This document shows, piece by piece, positions 6,873 to 13,078 of a stretch of DNA of 15,202 nucleotides; within the stretch, counting starts at the first letter, position 1; each line of letters begins with the position of its first letter. The DNA lies in assembly GCA_040752025.1 (NCBI GenBank), contig JBFMFR010000083.1, positions 1 through 15,202 on the forward strand, written 5' to 3'. A program made the translations under genes and the position numbers. The notes below the pieces were generated by a model. That model was given only the letters and a program-made list of their open reading frames with translations. It ran no database searches and was not told where the DNA came from. This DNA is from JBFMFR01 sp040752025 (GTDB lineage: Bacteria; Chloroflexota; Anaerolineae; Anaerolineales; UBA4823).

Positions 6873-7616
6873 TTGTTGGAAAATTCGCCTTTTTGGCTTT
6901 CGCTGGCTACCGGCCCGGTGATGCGCTTTGCGCTGACGCTGATGGTTTTGGGCCTGCTGCGCCTGGTGGCGCTGACGGTTTGGGACATGGTCTCGGCTGT
7001 GCGCCGGGCGCAGGATCGCAGCATCCCGTATTTCAAGGTTATCCGTGAGACCTTTAGCTGGCTATTCCCATTCTCGCGCCTGCATCGCACGCGCCGCGCT
7101 TACAGCTTTGCCTCCTTCGGCCTGCACATGGGCGTGTTGATCGTGGGCCTGTTCCTGAGCAACCACATCGACATTCTGCTGCGAGCTTTGCTGCTTTCTT
7201 CGGCTGGCCCGGTGTGGCCGGCGGTGAACAAGCTCGTCCTGGATGGGCTGACTCTGGTCACAATCGTTGCCGGACTGGTGCTGCTTTTCTACCGCCTGTA
7301 TGTGCCCAGCTCCAGGACGCTGAGCAAGAGCATGGATTACATCCTGCTGGTGCTGATCCTGAACATTTTCGTTTCGGGCTTCATCGCCGGGCAGGATGGC
7401 CTGATTGCCTCGGCTCCGGTTTCTTACGACCAGCTCATGCTTTTCCACACTTTGAACGGCCTGGTGCTCCTGGCGACGATCCCCTTTACGAAGGTGTCCC
7501 ACTGCGTGCTCTTCCCGCTCATCCGCCTGGGCTCGGAAATCGCCTGGCACATGAAGCCCGGGGGCGGCAATGAAGTGGTGGATACGCTGTACGGGCCGGA
7601 AGGGAGGCGCATTTAG
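6873..7616 (+). CDS. NarI/DsrM/HmcE-like membrane b-type cytochrome subunit
   Basis: A 247-residue membrane protein with about five hydrophobic helices, of the nitrate reductase gamma / DsrM / HmcE type. Histidines suitable as heme b ligands lie in membrane segments: H85 (FGLHMG), H98 (SNHID), H192 (FHTLNG) and H210 (KVSHC). The family passes electrons between menaquinone and a cytosolic partner such as the HdrD-like subunit encoded upstream. The start is TTG at 6873 with ggaggtg 5 nt upstream; no better in-frame ATG precedes it. It ends one base before the ferredoxin gene, so the two are coupled. The 56 nt before it carry a scrap of GC-rich intergenic repeat (ggggcgtacggcgtgcg). Confidence 0.88.
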   Translation: MLENSPFWLSLATGPVMRFALTLMVLGLLRLVALTVWDMVSAVRRAQDRSIPYFKVIRETFSWLFPFSRLHRTRRAYSFASFGLHMGVLIVGLFLSNHIDILLRALLLSSAGPVWPAVNKLVLDGLTLVTIVAGLVLLFYRLYVPSSRTLSKSMDYILLVLILNIFVSGFIAGQDGLIASAPVSYDQLMLFHTLNGLVLLATIPFTKVSHCVLFPLIRLGSEIAWHMKPGGGNEVVDTLYGPEGRRI

Positions 7617-7617
7617 C

Positions 7618-8478
7618 ATGTCCGCTTCGATCACCAACGTTGATCCGGTCGGCGTCCTGGTGGATGTCACCCGCTGCACGGGCTGCGGCGAGTGCATCCA
7701 GGCCTGCGTGCAGGCCAACCACCTGCAGGAATTGAGCTTCCCGGAGCGCTATCTTTCCCAAAAATCGGCCGCCTCCCCCGACGGCCTCTCGGCCGAGCGC
7801 TGGACCTCGATCCTCAAGGTCGGGGCAAACGGCGTGAGCTCCGATGACAGCCAGGCCCATTTCGTGCGCAAATTCTGCCGCCACTGCCTGGAGCCGGCCT
7901 GCGTGTCGGTGTGCCCGGTGGGGGCCATGTACAAGACGCCGGAAGGGCCGGTGGTCTACGACGCCAAGAAGTGCATGGGCTGCCGCTACTGCATGATGGC
8001 CTGCCCGTTCGGCATCCCGCGCTACGAATGGGATTCGGCCGCGCCTCTGGTGCGCAAGTGCACGCTGTGCGTCGAGCGCCTGCGCCAGGGGCAACTGCCC
8101 GCCTGCGTGGAAGCCTGCCCGAACCAGGTGCTGACCTTCGGCAAGCGCAACGACCTGCTGCTGGCCGCTCATGAGACGATCCAATCGGCCCCGGATACTT
8201 ACCTGCAGCAGGTGTATGGGGAGACGGAGGCCGGCGGCACTGCGGTGCTGTATATCTCCGACATCCCGCTGGATTTCCTGCGCATCCCGCTGCGTTCGGA
8301 GCTGAACCAGGCCGGCGCGCTGCCCGACCTGAGCTGGAACTGGCTGGATAAAGTCCCGGCGCTCAGCGTGGCGACCGCCGGGCTGATGACCGGGCTCTTC
8401 TGGGTGCTCGGGCGGCGCATGCAGGTGGCCGAGGCGCGCTTACGGGCGCAGCAAACCTCACCGGACAAGGAGGCGTAG
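7618..8478 (+). CDS. HybA/HmcB/DsrO-like ferredoxin with four [4Fe-4S] motifs
   Basis: A 286-residue electron-transfer subunit with sixteen cysteines in four classic groups: 20/23/26/30, 87/90/95/99, 119/122/125/129 and 148/151/163/167. This is the DMSO-reductase beta-subunit or HybA-type fold that wires an NrfD-type membrane protein to its partners. One C-terminal transmembrane helix (about 248-265) is followed by RR and a charged tail. There is no twin-arginine or other signal at the N terminus (MSASITNVDPVGVLV), although HybA, HmcB and DsrO are normally extracytoplasmic. A longer in-frame start at 7570 lies inside the previous gene and only adds residues translated from its end, so I reject it. 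The gene ends 3 nt before the NrfD fusion. Confidence 0.9.
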   Translation: MSASITNVDPVGVLVDVTRCTGCGECIQACVQANHLQELSFPERYLSQKSAASPDGLSAERWTSILKVGANGVSSDDSQAHFVRKFCRHCLEPACVSVCPVGAMYKTPEGPVVYDAKKCMGCRYCMMACPFGIPRYEWDSAAPLVRKCTLCVERLRQGQLPACVEACPNQVLTFGKRNDLLLAAHETIQSAPDTYLQQVYGETEAGGTAVLYISDIPLDFLRIPLRSELNQAGALPDLSWNWLDKVPALSVATAGLMTGLFWVLGRRMQVAEARLRAQQTSPDKEA

Positions 8479-8481
8479 CCC

Positions 8482-10410
8482 ATGCAAACGGAATTACACG
8501 CTCCTTCCGAACACCGGGAGGCTGAGGCCGCTGAACTGCACATCAGCCCGTCTCTGGCCGTGTTGAAAGACGTGCTGTGGATGATCGTGGTCGCCGGGGC
8601 CGTGGCAGGCGTGCTGCGCTTCGCCCTGGGGTTGGGTTATACCACCGGGCTGAACGACAGCACGCCCTGGGGGCTGTGGATCGCCTTCAAGCTCGGCTTC
8701 GTGGCCCTGGCCGGCGGCGGGTTCACCCTGGCTGGCCTGGTGTACGTCTTCCACCTGGAGAGCTACCACTCGATTTTGCGGCGGGCGATCCTGATCGCCC
8801 TGCTGGGCTATGGATCCTTTATTGTGTCCCTGATCTTCGACCTGGGCCTGCCCTGGCACATTTACATGCCGGTGATCCACTGGCAGCACCATTCGGTCAT
8901 GTTCGAGATCGCCTGGTGCGTGATGCTGTATTTCTCGGTGCTGCTGATGGAATTCGGCCCGGTGATCCTCGAGTACCCCTGGTTCCAGAATCGCTGGTTC
9001 CAGCTCGTGTATAAGCTGCTGCGCAAGTCAACGGTCTTCCTGGTGATTGCCGGGATCGTGCTCTCGACGCTGCACCAGTCCTCGCTGGGGGCGCTGTTCC
9101 TGATCATGCCGCAGCGTGTGCACCCGCTGTGGTACAGCCCCTGGATCCCGCCGCTGTTCTTCATTTCGGCGATCGCCGCCGGGCTGATGGCCCTGGTGTT
9201 GGAGGGCTACCTGTCCGAGCGGCTGTTCGGGAAATCTCCCGACGAGGCGCTGCTGGGCCGCCTGGCCCACCTGGCAGCCTTCGTGCTGTGGGTCTACCTG
9301 GCTGTGCGCCTGGGCGACCTGCTGTGGCGCGGCGTGCTGCCGGTGGCGCTCGATCTCTCCTGGCAGAGCCTGTTGTTCATGGCGGAGATCCTGCTGGGCG
9401 GCGTGCTGCCGGGGTTGTTATTGATGTCGCCGGCGCTGCGCGCCAAACGGGTTGTGCTGATCACCTCGGGCATCCTGGTCGTGGCGGGTGTGCTCAGCCA
9501 GCGCATGGCCCTGAGCATGTTCGCCATGGCTCGCCCGCAGGGCGTTCCTTACATGCCTTCGCTGCTCGAGATACTCATCGCTTTTGCGATCCCGGCCGCG
9601 GCTGTGCTGGTCTACCTGTTCTTTGCCGAGAATCTGGCCGTCTTGCAGTCGCGCCTGCCAGTTGGGGCGCATAACACGCGCCCGTTTGCCTCGCTGCGCC
9701 CGGTGATCATCAGGCGCTCGGCGATGGCTATCTTCGTCCTGGCAGCCCTGGCGGCTGTTCTGCCGTTTGGGTCGCCCGCCGGCGCGCAGAGCCTGCACAC
9801 TGCCACGCCGGTGAAGCCCGCCGCGGGCTGGAAGGTGGATGGGCAGGTGCTCCTGTTCATCGATGGCGATCACGACGGCGATGGGGTCTTCTTCCCGCAC
9901 GATGCGCACCAGGCGCGCCTGGCCGAGGATTATGGCGAGGCGGCTGCCTGCCAGGCCTGCCACCACGCCAGCACTATTCCACAGACATCCGATTTTTTGA
10001 AAAAATCGGATGTCTCTCCCGCCGAGTCCTGTTCGCAGTGTCACCAGGATTTCTACCAGCCCACTTCGATCTTTGACCACGCCCGGCACCAGCAGGCCCT
10101 GGGCGGGAACGCTGCCTGCCAGGAGTGCCACGCCGGCCAGGCCAGCACTCTCGGAACGATCCACACCCGCCAATCCGCAGCGAACTGCCAGGAGTGCCAC
10201 ATCTCCGTCGCGCCGCTGGCGGCTGTGATGGCGGGCGACGCTGCGCTGCTCGCCCCACAGGGTTCTTTCGCGGCGCTGGCGCCCGCCTATTTAGACGCCA
10301 TGCACGGCATCTGCCTGGCCTGCCATTTGGAACAGGCCAACGTTCAAAACGATCCGGCGTTGGGCGAATGCGCCACCTGCCATTCGTCGCAGCCCGCTAC
10401 CATTCGATAA
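8482..10410 (+). CDS. NrfD/HybB-like membrane subunit fused to a hexaheme cytochrome c
   Basis: A 642-residue fusion. Residues about 25-395 form roughly ten membrane helices of the NrfD/PsrC/HybB family, with TTGLNDSTPWGLWIAFKLG near the N terminus; such subunits exchange electrons with quinone. A second module begins with RR (411-412) and a hydrophobic segment (415-430) ending SPAGA/QS, which looks like an intact signal peptide with an AxA cleavage site after A435. The following domain has six CxxCH heme motifs at 490, 517, 546, 569, 611 and 630, and an FPHDAH stretch near 470 able to supply distal ligands. It would lie outside the membrane. In Hmc and Dsr operons the NrfD protein and the cytochrome are separate genes. 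ggagg lies 10 nt before the ATG. A 33-nt palindrome sits inside the coding region at 9983-10015. Confidence 0.9.
   Translation: MQTELHAPSEHREAEAAELHISPSLAVLKDVLWMIVVAGAVAGVLRFALGLGYTTGLNDSTPWGLWIAFKLGFVALAGGGFTLAGLVYVFHLESYHSILRRAILIALLGYGSFIVSLIFDLGLPWHIYMPVIHWQHHSVMFEIAWCVMLYFSVLLMEFGPVILEYPWFQNRWFQLVYKLLRKSTVFLVIAGIVLSTLHQSSLGALFLIMPQRVHPLWYSPWIPPLFFISAIAAGLMALVLEGYLSERLFGKSPDEALLGRLAHLAAFVLWVYLAVRLGDLLWRGVLPVALDLSWQSLLFMAEILLGGVLPGLLLMSPALRAKRVVLITSGILVVAGVLSQRMALSMFAMARPQGVPYMPSLLEILIAFAIPAAAVLVYLFFAENLAVLQSRLPVGAHNTRPFASLRPVIIRRSAMAIFVLAALAAVLPFGSPAGAQSLHTATPVKPAAGWKVDGQVLLFIDGDHDGDGVFFPHDAHQARLAEDYGEAAACQACHHASTIPQTSDFLKKSDVSPAESCSQCHQDFYQPTSIFDHARHQQALGGNAACQECHAGQASTLGTIHTRQSAANCQECHISVAPLAAVMAGDAALLAPQGSFAALAPAYLDAMHGICLACHLEQANVQNDPALGECATCHSSQPATIR
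9983..10015. repeat. Perfect 16-bp-arm palindrome inside the cytochrome domain
   Basis: agacatccgatttttt (9983-9998) and aaaaaatcggatgtct (10000-10015) flank a single g. It lies in frame between heme motifs 1 and 2 and encodes roughly TSDFLKKSDVS. Its AT-rich centre contrasts with the GC-rich gene around it, so it resembles an inserted intergenic palindromic element rather than ancestral protein sequence. Confidence 0.85.
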
Positions 10411-10423
10411 CCAGGAGGTTGCC

Positions 10424-10993
10424 ATGAAAGTGATTGGTTTGTGCACCCGTTTTACCCCAGCAGATGAATGGGCCTTCGATTACGCCTTCAAGCTGGTCAA
10501 AGCCCACGGCTGGCAGCTCAATATCTGCCACTGGCTGCATTCACCTTACCGCCTGCGCCGCGAGATGGTGCAGGCCGACCTGTTCGAGCCCGGCGAGCTG
10601 GTGACGGCTACGCCTGAAGTGCTCAATCACCTGGAATACCAGTTGCGCCAGTATTTCGATGAGCGCCTGGGAGATTTCACCAACGCGGCCTTCAAGCTGT
10701 GCGAGGGCATGTACCAGGTCGAGATGGTGCGCTGCTTCCGCCAGAATTTGCTCGACCTGGTGGTGATGGGCTACCAGGAGGCTGCGAAAATCAGCTTTTC
10801 TGATGAGACCGAATCCGGCTCGCTGCCGTTGGAAGAATTCATCGCCGGCCTGCACCACCCGGTCATATTGGTCGGCCACCAGGGCCCCGGCACTTTCCTG
10901 CTCAACCAGAAAGCTGTGGAGTGGCTGGAGGTGCTGGACATCCCCGAGGGCCAGTGGACCCTGGTGCAGCCCGAGGCCGCCCTTGCGCATTGA
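10424..10993 (+). CDS. UspA-like alpha/beta protein
   Basis: A 189-residue cytosolic protein resembling the universal stress protein fold: an opening strand MKVIGLCTRFTPADEWAFDYAFKLVKAH, a late strand LLDLVVMGYQ and a closing HHPVILVG. The usual ATP-binding Gx2Gx9G(S/T) loop is not evident; the region instead reads GYQEAAKISFSDETESGS, so nucleotide binding is doubtful. aggagg lies 7 nt before the ATG, and the gene begins 13 nt after the NrfD-cytochrome gene, so it is the last gene of that operon. Its role there is unknown. Its last codons (PEAALAH-stop) and the adjoining repeat are echoed about 95 nt downstream. A different Rossmann-like fold cannot be excluded. Confidence 0.6.
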   Translation: MKVIGLCTRFTPADEWAFDYAFKLVKAHGWQLNICHWLHSPYRLRREMVQADLFEPGELVTATPEVLNHLEYQLRQYFDERLGDFTNAAFKLCEGMYQVEMVRCFRQNLLDLVVMGYQEAAKISFSDETESGSLPLEEFIAGLHHPVILVGHQGPGTFLLNQKAVEWLEVLDIPEGQWTLVQPEAALAH

Positions 10994-11134
10994 AAGAAAG
11001 AATTAACACGGAGATCACAGAGAAGAGCCACGGAGAAACACGGAGAAGAGCTATTTATGAAAACCCCGGAGGCCGTTCTGGCCCATTGAGGAAGAAGATA
11101 AACACGGAGAGCACAGAGAAGAGCCACGGAGAAG
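10970..11134. repeat. Diverged direct duplication of the gene tail plus repeat
   Basis: The segment from the codons for PEAALAH-stop through the first 'cacggag' unit (about 10970-11038) is repeated at about 11065-11134. The second copy also reads PEAVLAH-stop within a micro-ORF at 11057-11089 (MKTPEAVLAH). Both copies continue into AG-rich sequence, then acacggagaKcacagagaag and agccacggagaa. The period is about 95 nt. Confidence 0.6.
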
Positions 11135-11246
11135 AAAATTTTTACAAAAACTCTGTGGACTCTGTGTGTACTCCGTGGCCTTCGTGTTGAAAATGCAAAG
11201 AAAAAAGACTCCGTGGACTCCGTGTAGACTCCGTGATCTCCGTGTT
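11005..11246. repeat. Second 'cacggag/cacagag' repeat block, direct then inverted
   Basis: The left half has aacacggagatcacagag, agccacggagaaacacgg and close variants. The right half (from about 11152) carries the motif inverted: ctctgtggactctgtgtg, ctccgtggac, ctccgtgatctccgtgtt. It is the same family and the same direct-then-inverted layout as 4399-4622, so the element appears at both ends of the redox operon. It could fold into a long imperfect hairpin. No protein should be called on it. Confidence 0.85.
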
Positions 11247-11260
11247 AAAGTAACCTACGG

Positions 11261-11266
11261 TATAAT
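11261..11266 (+). promoter_or_regulatory. Possible -10 element for the peroxiredoxin gene
   Basis: tataat matches the consensus perfectly just after the repeat block and about 60 nt before the first ribosome site at 11317-11323. No convincing -35 is seen at normal spacing, because that position lies in repeat sequence. Confidence 0.35.
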
Positions 11267-11444
11267 TTGATAGATCAGAATTAGACCAGCGCCAGCACGC
11301 CTGTATTTGGAAAAATGGAGGTGAAAAGTGACAGATCAAGGTACGGGCTGCGCCCGGCCGGTTGGCAAAGCGCTCGGGGAAGCTCCCGACGCCGCGCCCC
11401 AGGCCGAGGCAAGTGAAAGCAATCAAACACAAAAGGAGGTAACC

Positions 11445-12053
11445 ATGCAAACTGCCAGGGTTGGGGGGAAGGCCCCCGATTTCCAGGCCCCGGCTTACTA
11501 CCAGGGCAAGTTCACCACGATCAAACTCTCCGATTTCTCCAACAAGTGGATTGTACTGTGTTTCTACCCGGGCGATTTCACCTTTGTCTGAGCGACGGAA
11601 GTATCGGCAGTTGCCGATAAATATGCGAAACTGCAAGAGCTGGGGGTAGAAGTCATCTCTGTCAGTGTTGACAGTGTTTTCGTTCATAAGATGTGGAATG
11701 ACAAAGAGTTGGTAAATATGGTGGAGGGAGGCGTGCCGTTCCACATGGCCTCCGATTCCGGCGGAAACGTCGGCAAGCTTTACGGCGTTTACGGCGAGGA
11801 ATTGGGCGTCGAACTGCGCGGGCGCCTCATCATCGACCCGGATGGCGTCATCCAGGCCATGGAAGTGCTCACCCCGCCGGTGGGGCGCAAGTTCTCCGAG
11901 ACCGTGCGACAAATCCAGGCTTTCCAGCACGTGCGCGCTACCAAGGGCGCCGAGGCCATGCCGGCCGGCTGGGAGCCGGGCAAGCTGACCCTCAAACCGG
12001 GCCCCGACCTGGTCGGCCGCGTTTGGGAAGTCTGGAAACCCTCCATGGAATAG
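11445..12053 (+). CDS. Selenocysteine-containing peroxiredoxin (AhpC/Prx1 type)
   Basis: A 202-residue peroxidase read through an in-frame TGA at 11589-11591. The sequence before it ends FYPGDFTFV and after it resumes ATEVSAVADKY, so the TGA (residue 49) replaces the peroxidatic Cys of the family motif FTFVCPTE; the Px3Tx2C frame is kept as P42, T46, U49. Downstream family features follow without a break: VISVSVDSVFVHKMW, LRGRLIIDPDG and PAGW near the C terminus. The resolving-Cys position (VCPA in AhpC) is Met here, so it should act as a 1-Cys-type enzyme needing an external thiol; the only cysteine is C39. A SECIS-like stem lies at 11602-11619. I chose the ATG at 11445 for its aaaggaggt. 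A GTG at 11328 with ggaggtg is also in frame and would add 39 low-complexity residues. Confidence 0.85.
11602..11619 (+). promoter_or_regulatory. Candidate bacterial SECIS element
   Basis: tatcggca and tgccgata form a perfect 8-bp stem starting 10 nt after the TGA; opening the last pair gives a 7-bp stem with an aguu loop that has G at its second position. Distance from UGA to apical loop is about 17-18 nt. These fit the general bacterial SECIS description (stem-loop just downstream of UGA, small loop with an early G). It lies inside the reading frame, as bacterial SECIS elements do, and would recruit SelB with Sec-tRNA. selA, selB, selC and selD are not in this window. Confidence 0.75.
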
Positions 12054-12361
12054 GCGGCCGGCTGGCGGCTGGTTTCGATCCTATTATACGAAAACATGGG
12101 CGGCGCACTGTGCGCCGCTCATGTACTTTACCCAAAATGGTTCGGGCCTGATAAAATTCAGGCGTTCAGAACTCCCTGTTCCGCCGCGCTCTACAGCTTG
12201 GCTGTTGGCAGTACTGGTTTTGGCTAATTTGTTCAAAATCGGGATATACCCCGATCTCATAATAACACTCCTGATCGGTGCTAATTCATAGGTATCCTGG
12301 AACCCACATCTCTACAGTTATTTGAAAAGACTGTTGTTGCGCATGATACATCAGGGCTTGA
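12054..12361. other. Intergenic region at the composition boundary
   Basis: This 308-nt gap between convergent genes holds the strong hairpin at 12094-12124 and a small one at 12146-12163 (gcctga/tcaggc, 6-nt loop). After about 12.16 kb the DNA turns AT-richer and stays so to the right edge. I see no gene, tRNA or clear attachment-site repeat in it. Confidence 0.6.
12094..12124. terminator. Strong hairpin after the peroxiredoxin gene, possible terminator
   Basis: acatgggcggcgca pairs with tgcgccgctcatgt around a ctg loop: a 14-bp stem with a single G-U pair. It lies 40 nt past the peroxiredoxin stop. Only a poor T-stretch follows (actttaccc), so it may be an intergenic palindromic repeat that also limits readthrough. 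Confidence 0.5.
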
Positions 12362-13054
12362 TTATTCCTCTGCTTCGCTAGAATAAATTTCATTGTTCAT
12401 CTGGTTGTATTTACAGGGCACTTTCAGAAGAGGGCAATCCTGACAGGCTGGTTTTTTCGGCCTACATATCTGATGAGCGAGGTCGATAAGCGCATAATAA
12501 AAATTTCTGGGGCGAAGTGGGTCGCAAGAATCTGCAATAGCCTGTACTATGGGCTTTTTTCTTCTCGCCTCGCCACGCAAATCCAGTCCATGGATCCTGC
12601 CAATCACTCTGACAATGTTGCTATCTATGATGGTGAAGAGCTTGTTGGTGGTAAAGCAAATCGTAGCCCCTGCAATATACTGGCCAATTCCTTGTATAGC
12701 AATCAGTTTTTCATAATCTGAGGGTACACAGCTATATTTTTCCCAAAGAATATCAAGAGCGTTCAACATTCCGGTTATGCGCCAGTTCAAGCCCAGTGGT
12801 TTCAGCAATTTCACAACTTCACTCCTGGAGGCCCGGACATAATCAGCCAGAGTTGGATATAATCTGACGAAATTAAGAAAAATTGGCTCAACCTGATTGG
12901 TTTGAGTTCGATGCAGCATAAATTCTGAAACCAGAACAATATAAGGATCTTCGCTATTCCGCCAGGGATAGAAACGCTGATGCTCATTCCCCCACTTCAG
13001 CAACAGGACACGTATTTTTGAATCGATTTCACCTGCCGTCAGGCCGTTGTTCAT
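12362..13054 (-). CDS. HhH-GPD DNA glycosylase, Mig-like T:G mismatch type
   Basis: A 230-residue base-excision glycosylase of the EndoIII/MutY superfamily. FYPWRNSEDPY (28-38) and SEFMLHRTQTNQV (43-55) form the N-terminal six-helix part. The HhH hairpin is IQGIGQYIAG (120-129), the catalytic Asp is D144 in IIDSNIVRV, and the [4Fe-4S] loop is C197-x6-C204-x2-C207-x6-C214. EndoIII has the lyase Lys where this protein has Tyr126; MutY has Ser. Tyr there is the signature of Mig, the T:G mismatch glycosylase linked to an m5C methyltransferase in Methanothermobacter. MutY's extra C-terminal NUDIX-like domain is absent. The gene lies 24 nt after a cytosine-5 methyltransferase on the same strand, so it probably repairs T:G mismatches from deaminated m5C. 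Confidence 0.85.
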   Translation of the reverse strand: MNNGLTAGEIDSKIRVLLLKWGNEHQRFYPWRNSEDPYIVLVSEFMLHRTQTNQVEPIFLNFVRLYPTLADYVRASRSEVVKLLKPLGLNWRITGMLNALDILWEKYSCVPSDYEKLIAIQGIGQYIAGATICFTTNKLFTIIDSNIVRVIGRIHGLDLRGEARRKKPIVQAIADSCDPLRPRNFYYALIDLAHQICRPKKPACQDCPLLKVPCKYNQMNNEIYSSEAEE

Positions 13055-13078
13055 GGCTTTCAGCTGTCATAACCTTTT

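Noticed and set aside
7570..7617. Longer N terminus for the ferredoxin subunit
   Set aside because: The extra 16 residues are read out of frame from the end of the NarI-like gene, and the ATG at 7618 begins the family-like sequence.
9724..10410. Independent cytochrome gene starting at the internal ATG (9724)
   Set aside because: The frame is continuous with the NrfD part and no ribosome site precedes 9724, so I keep a fusion, with possible cleavage after translation.
11142..11930. A 262-residue minus-strand frame over the repeat block and peroxiredoxin
   Set aside because: Its C-terminal residues (NTEITEST-like) are translated 'cacggag' repeats and the rest is antisense to the peroxiredoxin.
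11328..12053. Peroxiredoxin as a pseudogene broken by a nonsense mutation
   Set aside because: The stop is TGA at exactly the catalytic Cys codon, the frame continues with intact family sequence, and a SECIS-like stem follows at the right distance.
12362..13054. MutY adenine glycosylase
   Set aside because: Tyr rather than Ser at the key HhH position, no C-terminal NUDIX-like domain, and linkage to an m5C methyltransferase favour a Mig-like T:G enzyme.
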